NCBI GenBank assembly: GCA_035577985.1
Contig: DATJZY010000057.1
Location: 62,001-126,000, forward strand
Length of the DNA stretch: 64,000 nt
Direction of reading: 5' to 3'
DNA from: Candidatus Eisenbacteria bacterium
Lineage (GTDB): Bacteria; Desulfobacterota; Binatia; DP-6
Below the pieces are notes generated by a model. That model was not told where the DNA came from. It searched no databases and worked only from the letters and a program-made list of their open reading frames with translations. Made by a program: the position numbers and the translations under genes. Below, piece by piece: positions 33,601 through 45,363 of this stretch. Positions within the stretch are counted from its first letter, which is position 1; each line of letters begins with the position of its first letter.

Positions 33601-35181
33601 ACCACCGATTCGTGCAACCCGAACGTCCCGGGCGGCTGCGTCTACACCAACAACAACGACGGGTGTAACGACCACGACGCGTGCACGACCAACGACGCGT
33701 GCAGCGGCGGAGCCTGTCAGGGCGGACCAGCGCCGGACTGCAACGACAACAACGCGTGCACGACCGATTCATGCAACACCACCAACGGCTGCGAGCACAT
33801 GCTGCAGCCCAACTGCCAGCCGTGCGTGACGGCGGCCGATTGCGACAACCACAACGCCTGCGACGGCGTCGAGAAGTGCCAGGGCGGCATGTGCGCCCCC
33901 GGCACGCCGCCCATCTGCACCGACACCAACCCCTGTACGGACGACGGCTGCAACCCCGCCTCGGGCTGCTTCCACAACCCGAACACGGCTCCGTGTGACG
34001 ACGGCAACCCGTGCACGACCGTCGACATCTGCAACGGCACCACGTGCCAGGGCGGCGGTCCGGCGCTCAACTGCAACGACAACAACGAGTGCACCGACGA
34101 CGGCTGCAACCCGAACTCGGGCTGCACGCATCAGAACAACAGCGCGCCGTGCAACGACGGCAATCCGTGCACACCCACGGACGTCTGCCACCATGGCGTG
34201 TGTGAGGGCGGCGGCGTCCCGCCGACCTGCGACGATCAGAACCCGTGCACGGACGATTCCTGCAACCCCAACGTCGCCGGTGGCTGCGTACACACGTTCA
34301 ACAACGCGGAGTGCAACGACGGCAACCCGTGCACCGTCAACGACACGTGCTCGAACGGCGCCTGCATCACACAACCGCGCAACTGCTCGGACAACGACGT
34401 CTGCACGGTCGATGGCTGCGACGACCAGCAGGGCAACTTCCTCTGCACTCACACGAATTGTTTCGTCGACGCCCAGCACAACCAGTGTCCGCCCGGGCAG
34501 CTCCAGTGCATCCCCAACATCTGCGGCAACGGCGTCGTCGACACCGCGGTGGGTGAGAGCTGCGATCCGCCGGACCCGACGCCGATCCCGGGCATCGTCC
34601 CGCCCACGCCGACCTGCCGGAACGACTGCACGTACTGCGGCGACGCGCTCGTGCAGACGGTCGACGGGGAGACCTGCGACGACGGCAACCAGGTGTCGGG
34701 CTGCGATCCGCTGCGGCCGACGGTCCCGCTCGACCCGTGTCAGATCAACTGCACGCCGCCCATCTGTCACGACCCGGCGGCGATCGTGAAGGGCCCGATC
34801 CTGAGCAAGCTGTCGGTCCACGGCCTCCTTGCCACCGACGGCAACGTCGACATGACCCAAGCGTCGTTCGTCCTCCAGCTGAGCGACCGGTACGGGCAGG
34901 TCCTGTTCCGGAACTCGGTCGATGCCGGTGCCGTCACGGGCATCCCCGAGGTCGGACGCTTCAAGTACAGCAGCCGGGCGGCGAAGCTCGCCGGCGGCAT
35001 CCAGAAGATGAAGGCCAAGAAGCTCGTCCGCGGCTACCGCGTGACCATCAAGGCCTACGGCGACCTGACCGGCGCGACCGAGCACATGGTCACCCACGTC
35101 TTCGTGGGCGCCCAGGAGTGGACGGTCGTCGGCCGCTGGCGCCAGCTCCACAACGGCTGGCGGTTCAACGGCGAAGAATAG
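30643..35181 (+). CDS. giant secreted Cys-rich repeat protein, 1,512 aa
   Basis: An exported protein of unknown function. Residues about 15-45 form a signal peptide (basic RNRRGFSTKLRQ, hydrophobic VAFVAALASVVLGS, cleavage near AHA). The mature protein starts THFRYGNLTWSLG, a domain with paired Cys, followed by cadherin/Ig-like segments (about 250-440). Residues about 443-1280 are some 40 Cys-rich units of the type CNDGNPCTDDGCNPNSGCTH and CTQTDTCQGGTCTG. Residues about 1285-1375 resemble myxococcal Cys-rich (DUF4215-like) repeats: CGNGVVD...GESCDPPD, CGDALVQ...GETCDDGN. A beta-rich domain without Cys closes the protein. Abundant Asp/Asn next to Cys suggests Ca2+-stabilised, disulfide-bonded modules on the cell surface (inference). 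Confidence 0.9.
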   Translation: MTMCADTDRNRRGFSTKLRQVAFVAALASVVLGSTPSAHATHFRYGNLTWSLGTGRTIFFQLDDAFRRTTDSSSSNFMDCVSPSNINTVVACTGPGGGHGVGDLVREDIGNSKLQFGDGTCEPAPCGSGSPLIYRVSSIDTTSNWSFVEAIDTTKLPTVIASIPHTYGGNTSTFTAKLDSCCRISNPASTNGHINNPDKQYTLSTNVIFTNDNHAPVSTQIPIVNCCYPAVCTFQVPATDSDSGDVLTWRLATAAEAASTGATFIQPGPPPASNSASISSSGLYTWNTANATVWTASGQVMGGTLGGANTTLYSTQVIIEDGHSKTPVDFLIKLTTCVNHKPVCTAPTLPQNVLAGTNLAFNVSGTDADNGDVITLNDAGLPAGATMTPTLPTNATAPTAVSSNFSWTPSLAQVGAYIVQYSVTDQGGQQSLCPVTINVTCSQAQCDDGNPCTDDVCTPNGCIHTNNTAPCSDGNACTQNDTCSGGSCQSGALLACGALDQCHVPGVCNPANGVCSNPSKPDGTSCTDGNACTQNDSCQAGTCTPGAPVVCAAQDQCHVPGVCNPGTGVCTNPAANNGTGCNDGNACTQTDTCQGGTCTGMNPVVCTASDQCHDPGVCNPSDGQCSDPEKPNGTACNNPGNLCNQTNTCQGGTCTGMNPVVCAPPDQCHNPGTCVPATGTCTYTTKPNNSPCDDDNACSQSDTCQGGSCTGANFVVCFPSDQCHVTGVCDTMTGICSNPTAMDGSSCNDGDACTQTDSCQEGNCTGTNPVICTALDQCHVPGVCDPGTGVCSNPNAGDGTLCDDSNGCTEGDICTAGQCSPGSPKNCGDPNPCTDDDCVAPTGTCTHTPNTNPCNDDNACTIDDTCSGGNCLGAIKNCLDGNPCTDDGCDPLTGCTHTPNDDPCDDGNNCTTNDSCSGAFCLGGPPPNCNDGNPCTDDGCSAGSGCTHTNNSDVCNDGNPCTTGDVCGGGVCAGATPTVCTDGNPCTTDSCNPNVPGGCVYTNNNDGCNDHDACTTNDACSGGACQGGPAPDCNDNNACTTDSCNTTNGCEHMLQPNCQPCVTAADCDNHNACDGVEKCQGGMCAPGTPPICTDTNPCTDDGCNPASGCFHNPNTAPCDDGNPCTTVDICNGTTCQGGGPALNCNDNNECTDDGCNPNSGCTHQNNSAPCNDGNPCTPTDVCHHGVCEGGGVPPTCDDQNPCTDDSCNPNVAGGCVHTFNNAECNDGNPCTVNDTCSNGACITQPRNCSDNDVCTVDGCDDQQGNFLCTHTNCFVDAQHNQCPPGQLQCIPNICGNGVVDTAVGESCDPPDPTPIPGIVPPTPTCRNDCTYCGDALVQTVDGETCDDGNQVSGCDPLRPTVPLDPCQINCTPPICHDPAAIVKGPILSKLSVHGLLATDGNVDMTQASFVLQLSDRYGQVLFRNSVDAGAVTGIPEVGRFKYSSRAAKLAGGIQKMKAKKLVRGYRVTIKAYGDLTGATEHMVTHVFVGAQEWTVVGRWRQLHNGWRFNGEE
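31972..34460 (+). repeat. tandem repeats encoding Cys-rich modules
   Basis: Degenerate repeats of about 130-145 nt inside the 1,512-aa protein gene. Two subtypes occur in order: a first block (to about 33050) of units containing DQCHVPGVCNPGTGVCSNP, and a second block containing DGNPCTDDGCNPNSGCTHTN. The sharp subtype border suggests two separate expansion events. Confidence 0.85.
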
Positions 35182-35206
35182 ACCGCAGCTTTCAGCGGTG
35201 AACCCG

Positions 35207-35236
35207 AAGGGGGGTGGGCGGAAGCCCGCCCCCCTT
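35207..35236 (+). terminator. strong hairpin after the Cys-rich protein gene
   Basis: AAGGGGGGTGGGC (35207-35219) pairs with GCCCGCCCCCCTT (35224-35236), 13 bp with one G-U pair and a 4-nt loop, 26 nt after the stop codon. No U-tract follows. Confidence 0.6.
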
Positions 35237-35341
35237 CGCTCGTTCGCGCTGCGACCGTGGTCGAGGTGTGGCGACATGCCGCGCGCGGTTCGGCGGCTGC
35301 GCGAGCGGCGATCGCCCAAGACGGTCATCCGCAAATCAACC

Positions 35342-35370
35342 TTGACAGCCATATGTCCAAGGACGTAAGT
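35342..35370 (+). promoter_or_regulatory. possible promoter of the beta-helix protein gene
   Basis: TTGACA (35342-35347), 17 nt spacer, GTAAGT (35365-35370). The -35 is perfect, the -10 poor. It would give a leader of about 55 nt ending in the GGAGGG ribosome site. Confidence 0.35.
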
Positions 35371-35433
35371 GCACGCTCAACACGGAACCAGCATTCGCGA
35401 CGTCACGACCGGGATTTGGAGGGAACTGCTGCG

Positions 35434-38400
35434 ATGAGAACCATTTCAGGTGCGGCTCGAGGGGTGCTCGTGTCGATCACGCTCGGCGTGGCGACGGTCC
35501 TGGCGCTGGGGGCATCGCCCGCGCAGGGCGCGACGGTCCATCTGGGTGATGCCACCGGCGGGATCGCGGTCCATTTCAACACCACCGGAGGACCGAGCCT
35601 GGCAAACGTCTCCTACGCCAAGGCGACCTTCACCGAGACCAACACGAACGGCGCGCAGTACAACTTCGACTCGACGCCGCTGCCCGGCGCGTTCGGGCTC
35701 AACTGGTACGCGCTCTTCCAGTCGGTCCCGGACCAGTTCGGGCTCGACATCCAGCTCCTGTTCCCGACCAACAACGGCAGCAACCTGCCGCCGGGCTCGC
35801 TGATCGCCAAGGAGAACGTGAACGGGGATCCGGCATTCTCGACGTCGGCGGGCGCCATCGACTGGGCCATCAACGGCTATCAGGTGCCGACGGTCGGACC
35901 GTCCGACCCGGCCAACGGGGTCGTGAACAGCCTGCTGCGGGGCGGCAGCGGAACCGGAACGTCGATCACCCTCAATCCGCCGGTCATCGTCCCCACCGGG
36001 CCGACGACCCTCTCGGCGACCTTCTCCGGCACGCTCCAGAGCGACAACTTGATCCACTGGTACAACCCGGTCACGCCGAACACGCCGGTCTCGGTCTTCC
36101 AGCTGACCGGCAAGATGTTCTTCACGGCCACCCTCAGCCTGGACCTGACGACGGTCACGGATCCGCTCACGTGGTTCTTCCAGGGCCCCGTGTCGGTCGA
36201 GGCCGAGGTCCTCTGCGGTACCCGCTACGCATCGCCGTCCGGAGCCGATCTGCTCCCCGGACCGACGCCGAACGTCTGCAAGACGCTCGGGACGCCGTGC
36301 AAGACGATCCAGCACGCGATCGACACCGCGTGCCCGGGTGACACCGTCAACGTGTTCCCGGGAACCTACAGCGAAACGGCCCCCATGCCGTCGCCGCCGG
36401 CCTGCGCCGGCGACACCGCCGGTCTCTTCATCGCCGACACCAAAGCGGGCGTCACGGTCCAGGGTGTGACGGCCGGCAACGTGCCGATCACGAGCGCCGG
36501 CTCGGTCCTGGCGACCATCAACACCAACTCCAATCTCTGCTTCGGACCCGACGGCGTGTTCGTGCAGGGTGACAACGTCACGATCGCCGGGGTGCGCATC
36601 GGCACCAACAGCCTCGGTCAGAACAAGACGATCGAGGTCGTCGGCGACAACTTCACCCTCCGGGACAGCGACATCGCCGACCCGCAGGGCTCGGTGTACA
36701 TCAACGACTTCGACTTCGACACGATCGGCAACGTCTCCCACGTGAAGGCGTACACGATCGACGGCAACATCTTCGAGGATGGCGTCAGCCTCGACATCGC
36801 CAGCGGCGCGGGCTTCAGCGGCCCGGTCGCGGGGCGTGTCATCACGGGCAACACGTTCTTGAACCTGGCGACGCTGCCGGGCGCGCAGCCGTGGCCGTCG
36901 ATCAGCTTCAACGGCCCGGGGCCTCTCGAGCCGTCGTGGTTCACGTACGGCATCGGTGGCGCCGTCATCACCGGCAACACCTTCAGCAACAGCGCGCCCG
37001 ACGGCCAGATGATCCGGGCGCGCGGCGACTACGACAACACGCAGTTCGACTGGGCCACCTACTTCAATTCGAACACCTTCAATCGCTCGGTCGTCGTGGG
37101 CGTGAACCCGCCCAACGACGTACGGCCGTTCTCGTACACGAGCGCGCCGTACACCTTCGACAACGTGCGGCGCATCGGCGCAGTCATCCAGGGCGAGATC
37201 GACCACGCCCAGGCGGGCGACACGGTCCTGGTGGGCAAGGGCTCATACGACGAGAGCCCGCAGGTGACCCAGTCGATCACGCTGCGCTCGGCGTCGGGCC
37301 GGGCGCTCACGACCATCAACCTGCAGACGGGCCCCACCTACCTGGGCGCGCTCGAGATCAGCGCGCCGACGGTGACGGTCGACGGCTTCACCATCGTCGG
37401 CCGGGACGGTACGCCGACGCAGGTTGCGGCCAGCAACATCCTGGTCGACACCGCGCTCTCGAGCGTCACGATCAAGAACAACCGGCTGCGCGTCGGCTTC
37501 GCCGATCCGGGGAGCTCGACGGGTGACGACGGCTTCGGCGTCATCACGACCTACTCGACCAGCACCCTCGTGAACAACCTGGCCGTCACCGACAACGTCA
37601 TCGAGCCGCTCGGCGCCTCCGGCGAGCGGGCGTTCTTCATCAATACGGGCGTGGACGGCTTCCAGCTCCTCCGCAACCAGATCACCGGCCTGTTCAACGC
37701 CACCGCGCGCACGCAGGCGAAGAACGGCCTCGTCCAGGACAACACCGTGGACGGCCTGGGGCTCGGTGGCTACGGCCTCGGCACCTGGGGCTACCCGGAC
37801 GCCACCGTCTGGGGCCACACGACCTTCCAGCACAACGTGTTCCGCGGTCTGCTCCGGGGCGTCAACGTGCTCTCGAGCAACAGCACCGTGCTGTCGTGCA
37901 ACCAGTTCGTCTCGAACGGGACGGGCGTCCTCGTCCAGGACGACGGCGGCTTCACGACGGGATTCGATCCGACCACCGTCAGCATGCACGGGAACTCGTT
38001 CTTGAGCAGCGCCTCCAACGGTGTCGACAACTCGTCCGTGATCGCGGGCACCGTGTCGGCGACCCTCAACTGGTGGGGCTGCGTGGCCGGGCCCGGCAAC
38101 CCGGGCTGCGACAGCGTGAACGGCGCCGTGTCGTTCGCCCCAGTCGCGACCTCTGTCCCGGCGTGCGCGAGCTGCTCGACCAACGCGGAATGCAGCGACG
38201 GCGTCGCCTGCAACGGTGGGGAGGTCTGCAACGTCGGAACCCATTCCTGCCAGGCGGGGACACCGGTCAACTGCTCGGGTCTCGACGATCAGTGCAACAC
38301 CGGGGTCTGCACCGAGCCGGTTGGGACCTGCGTCGCCTCGCCGAAACCGGACACCACGACCTGTGAGAGCGGCGCCGACACCTGCACCGTTCCCGACCAC

Positions 38401-39006
38401 TGCGTCGCCGGCACGTGCCAGAACAACGGCGGCGGCGGCGATCCCGACGGCGACCAGATCTGCAGCACCGACGACAACTGCGACACCGTCTCCAACCCCG
38501 ATCAGGCGGACATCGACAGCGACAACGTCGGCAACGTCTGTGACGACAACGAAGGGCCGCTCAATCCCATCCGCGTCCGCATGAAGGCGAACTTCTCGGT
38601 GACGGCCGACTCCAGCAACGTCAGCACGAAGGGCGACTTCGTCACCCTGCTGCCCGGGGAGGTCTTCCCGGACGGCACCGGCGACGTCACCATCTCCATC
38701 GCGGACAGCGCGCCCGTCCCGACCGTCCGGACCCACACCTTCACGCCGGCGGAGTGCAAGATCACGGCGACCGCGCGCAAGTGCCGGACCCTCGACAAGC
38801 TCATCAAGGGCACCTTCAAGACGTCGAACTCCCAGCCGAAGGTCTGGAAGTTCAGCGTGAAGTTCAAGAAGGCGACCCTCGGCGGCGGTCCGTTCGTCGG
38901 ACCCGCCGTGGTGACGCTGACCTACGGCCCGTCGATCGATCGCGTGGGCGACGTGACGGACTGCTCGACCTCGGCCAGCGGCCTCGTCTGCCGGCAGCAA
39001 CGGTAG
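35434..39006 (+). CDS. secreted parallel beta-helix protein with thrombospondin type 3 repeats
   Basis: A 1,190-aa exported protein. ATG 35434 has GGAGGG 10 nt upstream. A signal peptide (MRTISGAARGVLVSITLGVATVLALGASPAQG-type, residues 1-30) precedes a beta-rich N-domain. From about residue 261 there are two parallel beta-helix halves, each opening with a similar motif (KTIQHAIDTACPGDTVNVFPGTYSE; then IDHAQAGDTVLVGKGSYDE near 590), typical of pectate-lyase-fold adhesins. A Cys-rich region (910-1000) and thrombospondin type 3-like Ca2+ motifs (DPDGDQICSTDDNCDT, about 1002-1042) follow, then a Cys-poor beta domain with FKTSNSQPKVWKFSVKFKKATL. Likely surface-bound and Ca2+-binding; no catalytic residues could be assigned. 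Confidence 0.88.
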   Translation: MRTISGAARGVLVSITLGVATVLALGASPAQGATVHLGDATGGIAVHFNTTGGPSLANVSYAKATFTETNTNGAQYNFDSTPLPGAFGLNWYALFQSVPDQFGLDIQLLFPTNNGSNLPPGSLIAKENVNGDPAFSTSAGAIDWAINGYQVPTVGPSDPANGVVNSLLRGGSGTGTSITLNPPVIVPTGPTTLSATFSGTLQSDNLIHWYNPVTPNTPVSVFQLTGKMFFTATLSLDLTTVTDPLTWFFQGPVSVEAEVLCGTRYASPSGADLLPGPTPNVCKTLGTPCKTIQHAIDTACPGDTVNVFPGTYSETAPMPSPPACAGDTAGLFIADTKAGVTVQGVTAGNVPITSAGSVLATINTNSNLCFGPDGVFVQGDNVTIAGVRIGTNSLGQNKTIEVVGDNFTLRDSDIADPQGSVYINDFDFDTIGNVSHVKAYTIDGNIFEDGVSLDIASGAGFSGPVAGRVITGNTFLNLATLPGAQPWPSISFNGPGPLEPSWFTYGIGGAVITGNTFSNSAPDGQMIRARGDYDNTQFDWATYFNSNTFNRSVVVGVNPPNDVRPFSYTSAPYTFDNVRRIGAVIQGEIDHAQAGDTVLVGKGSYDESPQVTQSITLRSASGRALTTINLQTGPTYLGALEISAPTVTVDGFTIVGRDGTPTQVAASNILVDTALSSVTIKNNRLRVGFADPGSSTGDDGFGVITTYSTSTLVNNLAVTDNVIEPLGASGERAFFINTGVDGFQLLRNQITGLFNATARTQAKNGLVQDNTVDGLGLGGYGLGTWGYPDATVWGHTTFQHNVFRGLLRGVNVLSSNSTVLSCNQFVSNGTGVLVQDDGGFTTGFDPTTVSMHGNSFLSSASNGVDNSSVIAGTVSATLNWWGCVAGPGNPGCDSVNGAVSFAPVATSVPACASCSTNAECSDGVACNGGEVCNVGTHSCQAGTPVNCSGLDDQCNTGVCTEPVGTCVASPKPDTTTCESGADTCTVPDHCVAGTCQNNGGGGDPDGDQICSTDDNCDTVSNPDQADIDSDNVGNVCDDNEGPLNPIRVRMKANFSVTADSSNVSTKGDFVTLLPGEVFPDGTGDVTISIADSAPVPTVRTHTFTPAECKITATARKCRTLDKLIKGTFKTSNSQPKVWKFSVKFKKATLGGGPFVGPAVVTLTYGPSIDRVGDVTDCSTSASGLVCRQQR

Positions 39007-39025
39007 CCGACCCACTCACGTGAAC

Positions 39026-39074
39026 CGCACCGGGTGCAGGGCGGCCTCGCCGCGCTGCACCCGGTGCGCATTTT
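39026..39074 (+). terminator. Rho-independent-type terminator before dnaE
   Basis: CGCACCGGGTGCAG (39026-39039) pairs perfectly with CTGCACCCGGTGCG (39055-39068), with a further short inner stem, and TTTT follows at 39071-39074. It lies 20 nt after the beta-helix protein gene. Confidence 0.75.
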
Positions 39075-39097
39075 CCGCGGGCGATCGCGCCCTGCAG

Positions 39098-39127
39098 TTG
39101 ACGCCCGCCGCGGTCGCACGGTAGCGT
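39098..39127 (+). promoter_or_regulatory. promoter of dnaE
   Basis: TTGACG (39098-39103), 18 nt spacer, TAGCGT (39122-39127). The predicted leader of about 42 nt contains a purine-rich ribosome site (GGGGGAGGGG) 12 nt before the ATG. Confidence 0.5.
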
Positions 39128-39175
39128 GCCGCTCACCGCAGTTCTGGACGACCGGGGGAGGGGAAGCACGGGGCG

Positions 39176-42688
<3,513 letters not shown>

Positions 42689-42696
42689 CGACGCGG

Positions 42697-43968
42697 ATGC
42701 ACAGCACGGCGCCGGTCGCCGAGCGCGCGATCCTGGTCGGCGTGGCGCTCCCCAAGGCGCGCATTCCAGTCGAGGAATCGGTGGCGGAGCTCGCGCGGCT
42801 GGCGGATACGGCCGGGCTCGAGATCGTCGGGCAGGCAGTGCAGCCGCTGCGGCGGATCCATCCGGCGACGTACATCGGCGCGGGCAAGGTCGCCGAGATC
42901 AACGAGCTGCGCCAGGCGACCGACGCCAGCGTCGTCATCTTCGACGATCCCCTGTCGCCGGCCCAGCAGCGCAACCTCGAGAAGGCGCTCGCCTGCAAGG
43001 TAATCGACCGCAGCGCCCTCATCCTCGACATCTTCGCGCAGCGCGCGCGCACGACGGAGGGCAAGCTCCAGGTCGAGCTGGCGCAGCTCCAGTATCTCCT
43101 TCCGCGCCTCACGCGCGCGTGGACCCACCTCTCGCGCCTCGGCGGCGGCGTGGGGACCCGTGGGCCCGGCGAGACGCAGCTCGAGGTGGATCGCCGCCGC
43201 GTGCGCGAGCGGATCACGACGCTGCGCCGCCGACTGGGCGAGGTCGAACGCACCCGGCGGGTGCAGCGCGGCGAGCGCACCGCGACACCGACGCCGACCG
43301 TGGCGCTCGTCGGCTACACGAACGCCGGCAAGTCGACGCTGATGAACGCGCTGACGCAGGCCGGCGTGCTGGTCGAGGATCGCCTCTTCGCAACGCTCGA
43401 TCCGACCGTGCGGCGGCTCCGGCTCCCCGGCGGCCTCACGATCGTGCTCGCCGACACGGTCGGCTTCATCCACAAGCTGCCGCACCAGCTCGTCGAGGCG
43501 TTCAAGAGCACGCTCGAGCAGCTCCGCTCGGCCGACCTCCTGCTGCGCGTGGTCGACGTGTCGCACCCGAGCTGGCGGGAGCATCAGCAGGTCGTCGACG
43601 AGGTGCTGGAAGAGATCGGCGCCGCCGGCGTGGCGTGCCTCCAGGTGTTCAACAAGGCCGATCTCCTCCCGCCCGACGAGCCGCCGATCGCGGTGGGCGA
43701 CGACGCGGTGCTCATCTCGGCGCGCACCGGCGCGGGCCTCGATCGGCTGCTCGCGGCGATCGAGCGCGACGTCTCGCGCGGGCTGGCCCGCGTGCGGCTC
43801 GTGATGCCGACGGGGCGAGGCGACCTCGTGGCACGCGTCCGAGCCGGCGGCACGGTGCTCGAGGAGTACTACCGCGACGGCACCGTCACCATCACCGCGC
43901 TCGTACCCCCGAAGCTCGCCGGGCAGCTCCGGAAGGCACTCGACCGTACGCCCGCCCGTTCATGTTGA
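42697..43968 (+). CDS. hflX: GTPase HflX
   Basis: Ribosome-binding GTPase that splits stalled or heat-inactivated 70S ribosomes. The 423-aa product has the HflX N-terminal domain ([26 protein letters not shown]), the linker [20 protein letters not shown] that is diagnostic of the family, and a G domain with [22 protein letters not shown] and NKAD. ATG 42697 lies 8 nt after dnaE; a TTG at 42685 is also in frame. The end overlaps the next gene by 7 nt. Confidence 0.95.
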   Translation: MHSTAPVAERAILVGVALPKARIPVEESVAELARLADTAGLEIVGQAVQPLRRIHPATYIGAGKVAEINELRQATDASVVIFDDPLSPAQQRNLEKALACKVIDRSALILDIFAQRARTTEGKLQVELAQLQYLLPRLTRAWTHLSRLGGGVGTRGPGETQLEVDRRRVRERITTLRRRLGEVERTRRVQRGERTATPTPTVALVGYTNAGKSTLMNALTQAGVLVEDRLFATLDPTVRRLRLPGGLTIVLADTVGFIHKLPHQLVEAFKSTLEQLRSADLLLRVVDVSHPSWREHQQVVDEVLEEIGAAGVACLQVFNKADLLPPDEPPIAVGDDAVLISARTGAGLDRLLAAIERDVSRGLARVRLVMPTGRGDLVARVRAGGTVLEEYYRDGTVTITALVPPKLAGQLRKALDRTPARSC

Positions 43969-44531
43969 ACGTGCCGAACTTCCTGACGCTGCTGCGGATC
44001 GTCGGGATTCCGATCTTCCTCATCTTCCTGGTCGACGGGCGCTATCCCGAGGCGCTCGGCGTCTTCGTGGCGGCCGGGGTCACCGACGCGCTCGACGGCG
44101 CGATCGCGCGCCTGACGCACACCAAGACCACCCTCGGCGCCTACCTCGACCCGGCGGCCGACAAGCTCCTGCTCCTGTCCGCCTTCATCACGCTCGGGTT
44201 CATGAACGAGGTGCCGCGCTGGCTGACGGTCGTCGTCATCTCGCGCGACGTCGTCGTGGTACTCGGCTACTTCCTCCTCTTCACGATGACGCAGCAGACG
44301 ATGGAGATCCGTCCGAGCATCAGCGGCAAGCTCAGTACCTTCTTCCAGCTCGCCTCGGTGGCGCTCGTGCTGGTGGGTCTCGTGCGACCCGACCTCGTCG
44401 CGCCGCTCCTCGAGCAGACGTGCTTCTACGCGGCCGCGGCCCTCACGACCGCGGCCGGCGCGCAGTACGTCTACCGGGGCCTCGTCTGGGTGCAGTCGCG
44501 CGGGCAGAACAACCTGGGCACGCCGGCATAG
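43962..44531 (+). CDS. pgsA: CDP-diacylglycerol-glycerol-3-phosphate 3-phosphatidyltransferase-like
   Basis: A 189-aa membrane protein of the CDP-alcohol phosphotransferase family, with the complete active-site motif [20 protein letters not shown] followed by LDPAADKLL (pattern DG..AR...G...D...D) and about five membrane helices. PgsA makes phosphatidylglycerol-phosphate; closely related enzymes make other phospholipids, so the exact product is probable rather than proven. It starts inside the last codons of hflX (7-nt overlap). Confidence 0.85.
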   Translation: MLNVPNFLTLLRIVGIPIFLIFLVDGRYPEALGVFVAAGVTDALDGAIARLTHTKTTLGAYLDPAADKLLLLSAFITLGFMNEVPRWLTVVVISRDVVVVLGYFLLFTMTQQTMEIRPSISGKLSTFFQLASVALVLVGLVRPDLVAPLLEQTCFYAAAALTTAAGAQYVYRGLVWVQSRGQNNLGTPA

Positions 44532-44565
44532 CGTCGCGCGGACGGGTCCGCTAAAGGTCGCCGTC

Positions 44566-45303
44566 GTGGAACTCCGGGGTCGCTGGGCGCTCGTCACGGG
44601 GGCGGCGAAGCGCGTGGGACGGGTCATCGCGCTCGAGCTCGCCGCCCGCGGCGCCAACGTCGTCGTCCACTACAACAGCTCGGCTCCCGACGCCGCGGCG
44701 ACGGTCACGGCCCTGCGCGCGAAGGGCGTCGACGCGGTCGCGCTCCGCGCCGATCTCGGCGACGCGACGAGCGTGCGCCGCCTCGCCGCCGAGGCCGAAG
44801 CGCGCAGCGCGGGCGGCCTCGCCGTCCTCGTGAACAGCGCCTCCAACTACCTGCGGACCCCCTTCGACGAGATCACCGACGCGGCGTGGAGCGCGAGCGT
44901 CGACGTGAACCTCCGCGCGCCCTTCCTGCTCGCCTGGGAGATCGGCCGCGCCATGCGCGGGCGCGGCGAGGGCGCGATCGTCAACATCGCCGACTGGGCC
45001 GGCGAGCGGCCCTACCGCGACTACCTGCCGTACTGCGTCTCGAAGGCGGGCGTCATCGCGCTCACGAAGGCGCTCGCGAAGGAGCTCGCACCCGCCGTGC
45101 GCGTGAACGCGGTCGCGCCAGGCCCCGTGCTGCTCCCCGACGACTTCGGACCGGAGCAGGTGGCGGCGGTGCGTCGCGCGACGCCGCTCGGCCGCATCGG
45201 CACGCCCGAAGACGTGGCACGTGCCATACGCTTCCTCGTCGAGGAGGCGGCGTTCTCGACCGGGACGATCCTGCACGTCGACGGTGGCCGCGCGATCGCG
45301 TGA
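44566..45303 (+). CDS. short-chain dehydrogenase, pteridine-reductase-like
   Basis: A 245-aa SDR. The cofactor loop is TGAAKRVGR, the Arg-containing NADPH motif of pteridine reductases (FolM/PTR1 type). The catalytic triad position normally held by Ser is Asp: NIADW lies exactly 13 residues before the Tyr of YCVSK, matching the Asp-Tyr-Lys arrangement described for Leishmania PTR1. It probably reduces dihydro- or biopterin-type pterins. The GTG start at 44566 follows a TAAAGG -10-like box by 8 nt and has no ribosome site. It lies 34 nt after the pgsA-like gene. Confidence 0.85.
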   Translation: MELRGRWALVTGAAKRVGRVIALELAARGANVVVHYNSSAPDAAATVTALRAKGVDAVALRADLGDATSVRRLAAEAEARSAGGLAVLVNSASNYLRTPFDEITDAAWSASVDVNLRAPFLLAWEIGRAMRGRGEGAIVNIADWAGERPYRDYLPYCVSKAGVIALTKALAKELAPAVRVNAVAPGPVLLPDDFGPEQVAAVRRATPLGRIGTPEDVARAIRFLVEEAAFSTGTILHVDGGRAIA

Positions 45304-45320
45304 TCGACGCTCGCGTTTGA

Positions 45321-45349
45321 TTGCCTGGGGTTGGGGCGTGTGTTAGCGT
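45321..45349 (+). promoter_or_regulatory. promoter of the MoxR gene
   Basis: TTGCCT (45321-45326), 17 nt, TAGCGT (45344-45349). The GTG start at 45364 lies 14 nt downstream, giving a leader of about 7-8 nt with no ribosome site. Confidence 0.5.
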
Positions 45350-45363
45350 CCGCGCCCGCTACC

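Noticed and set aside
30550-33675. A long minus-strand frame (over 1,000 codons) rich in Val, Ala and Arg opposite the Cys-rich protein gene
   Set aside because: Its repetitive composition is the antisense image of the Cys-rich repeats; no signal peptide, ribosome site or known motif supports it.
31972-34460. A CRISPR-like array in the repeat region
   Set aside because: The repeats are coding, in frame, degenerate and have no unique spacers of constant length.
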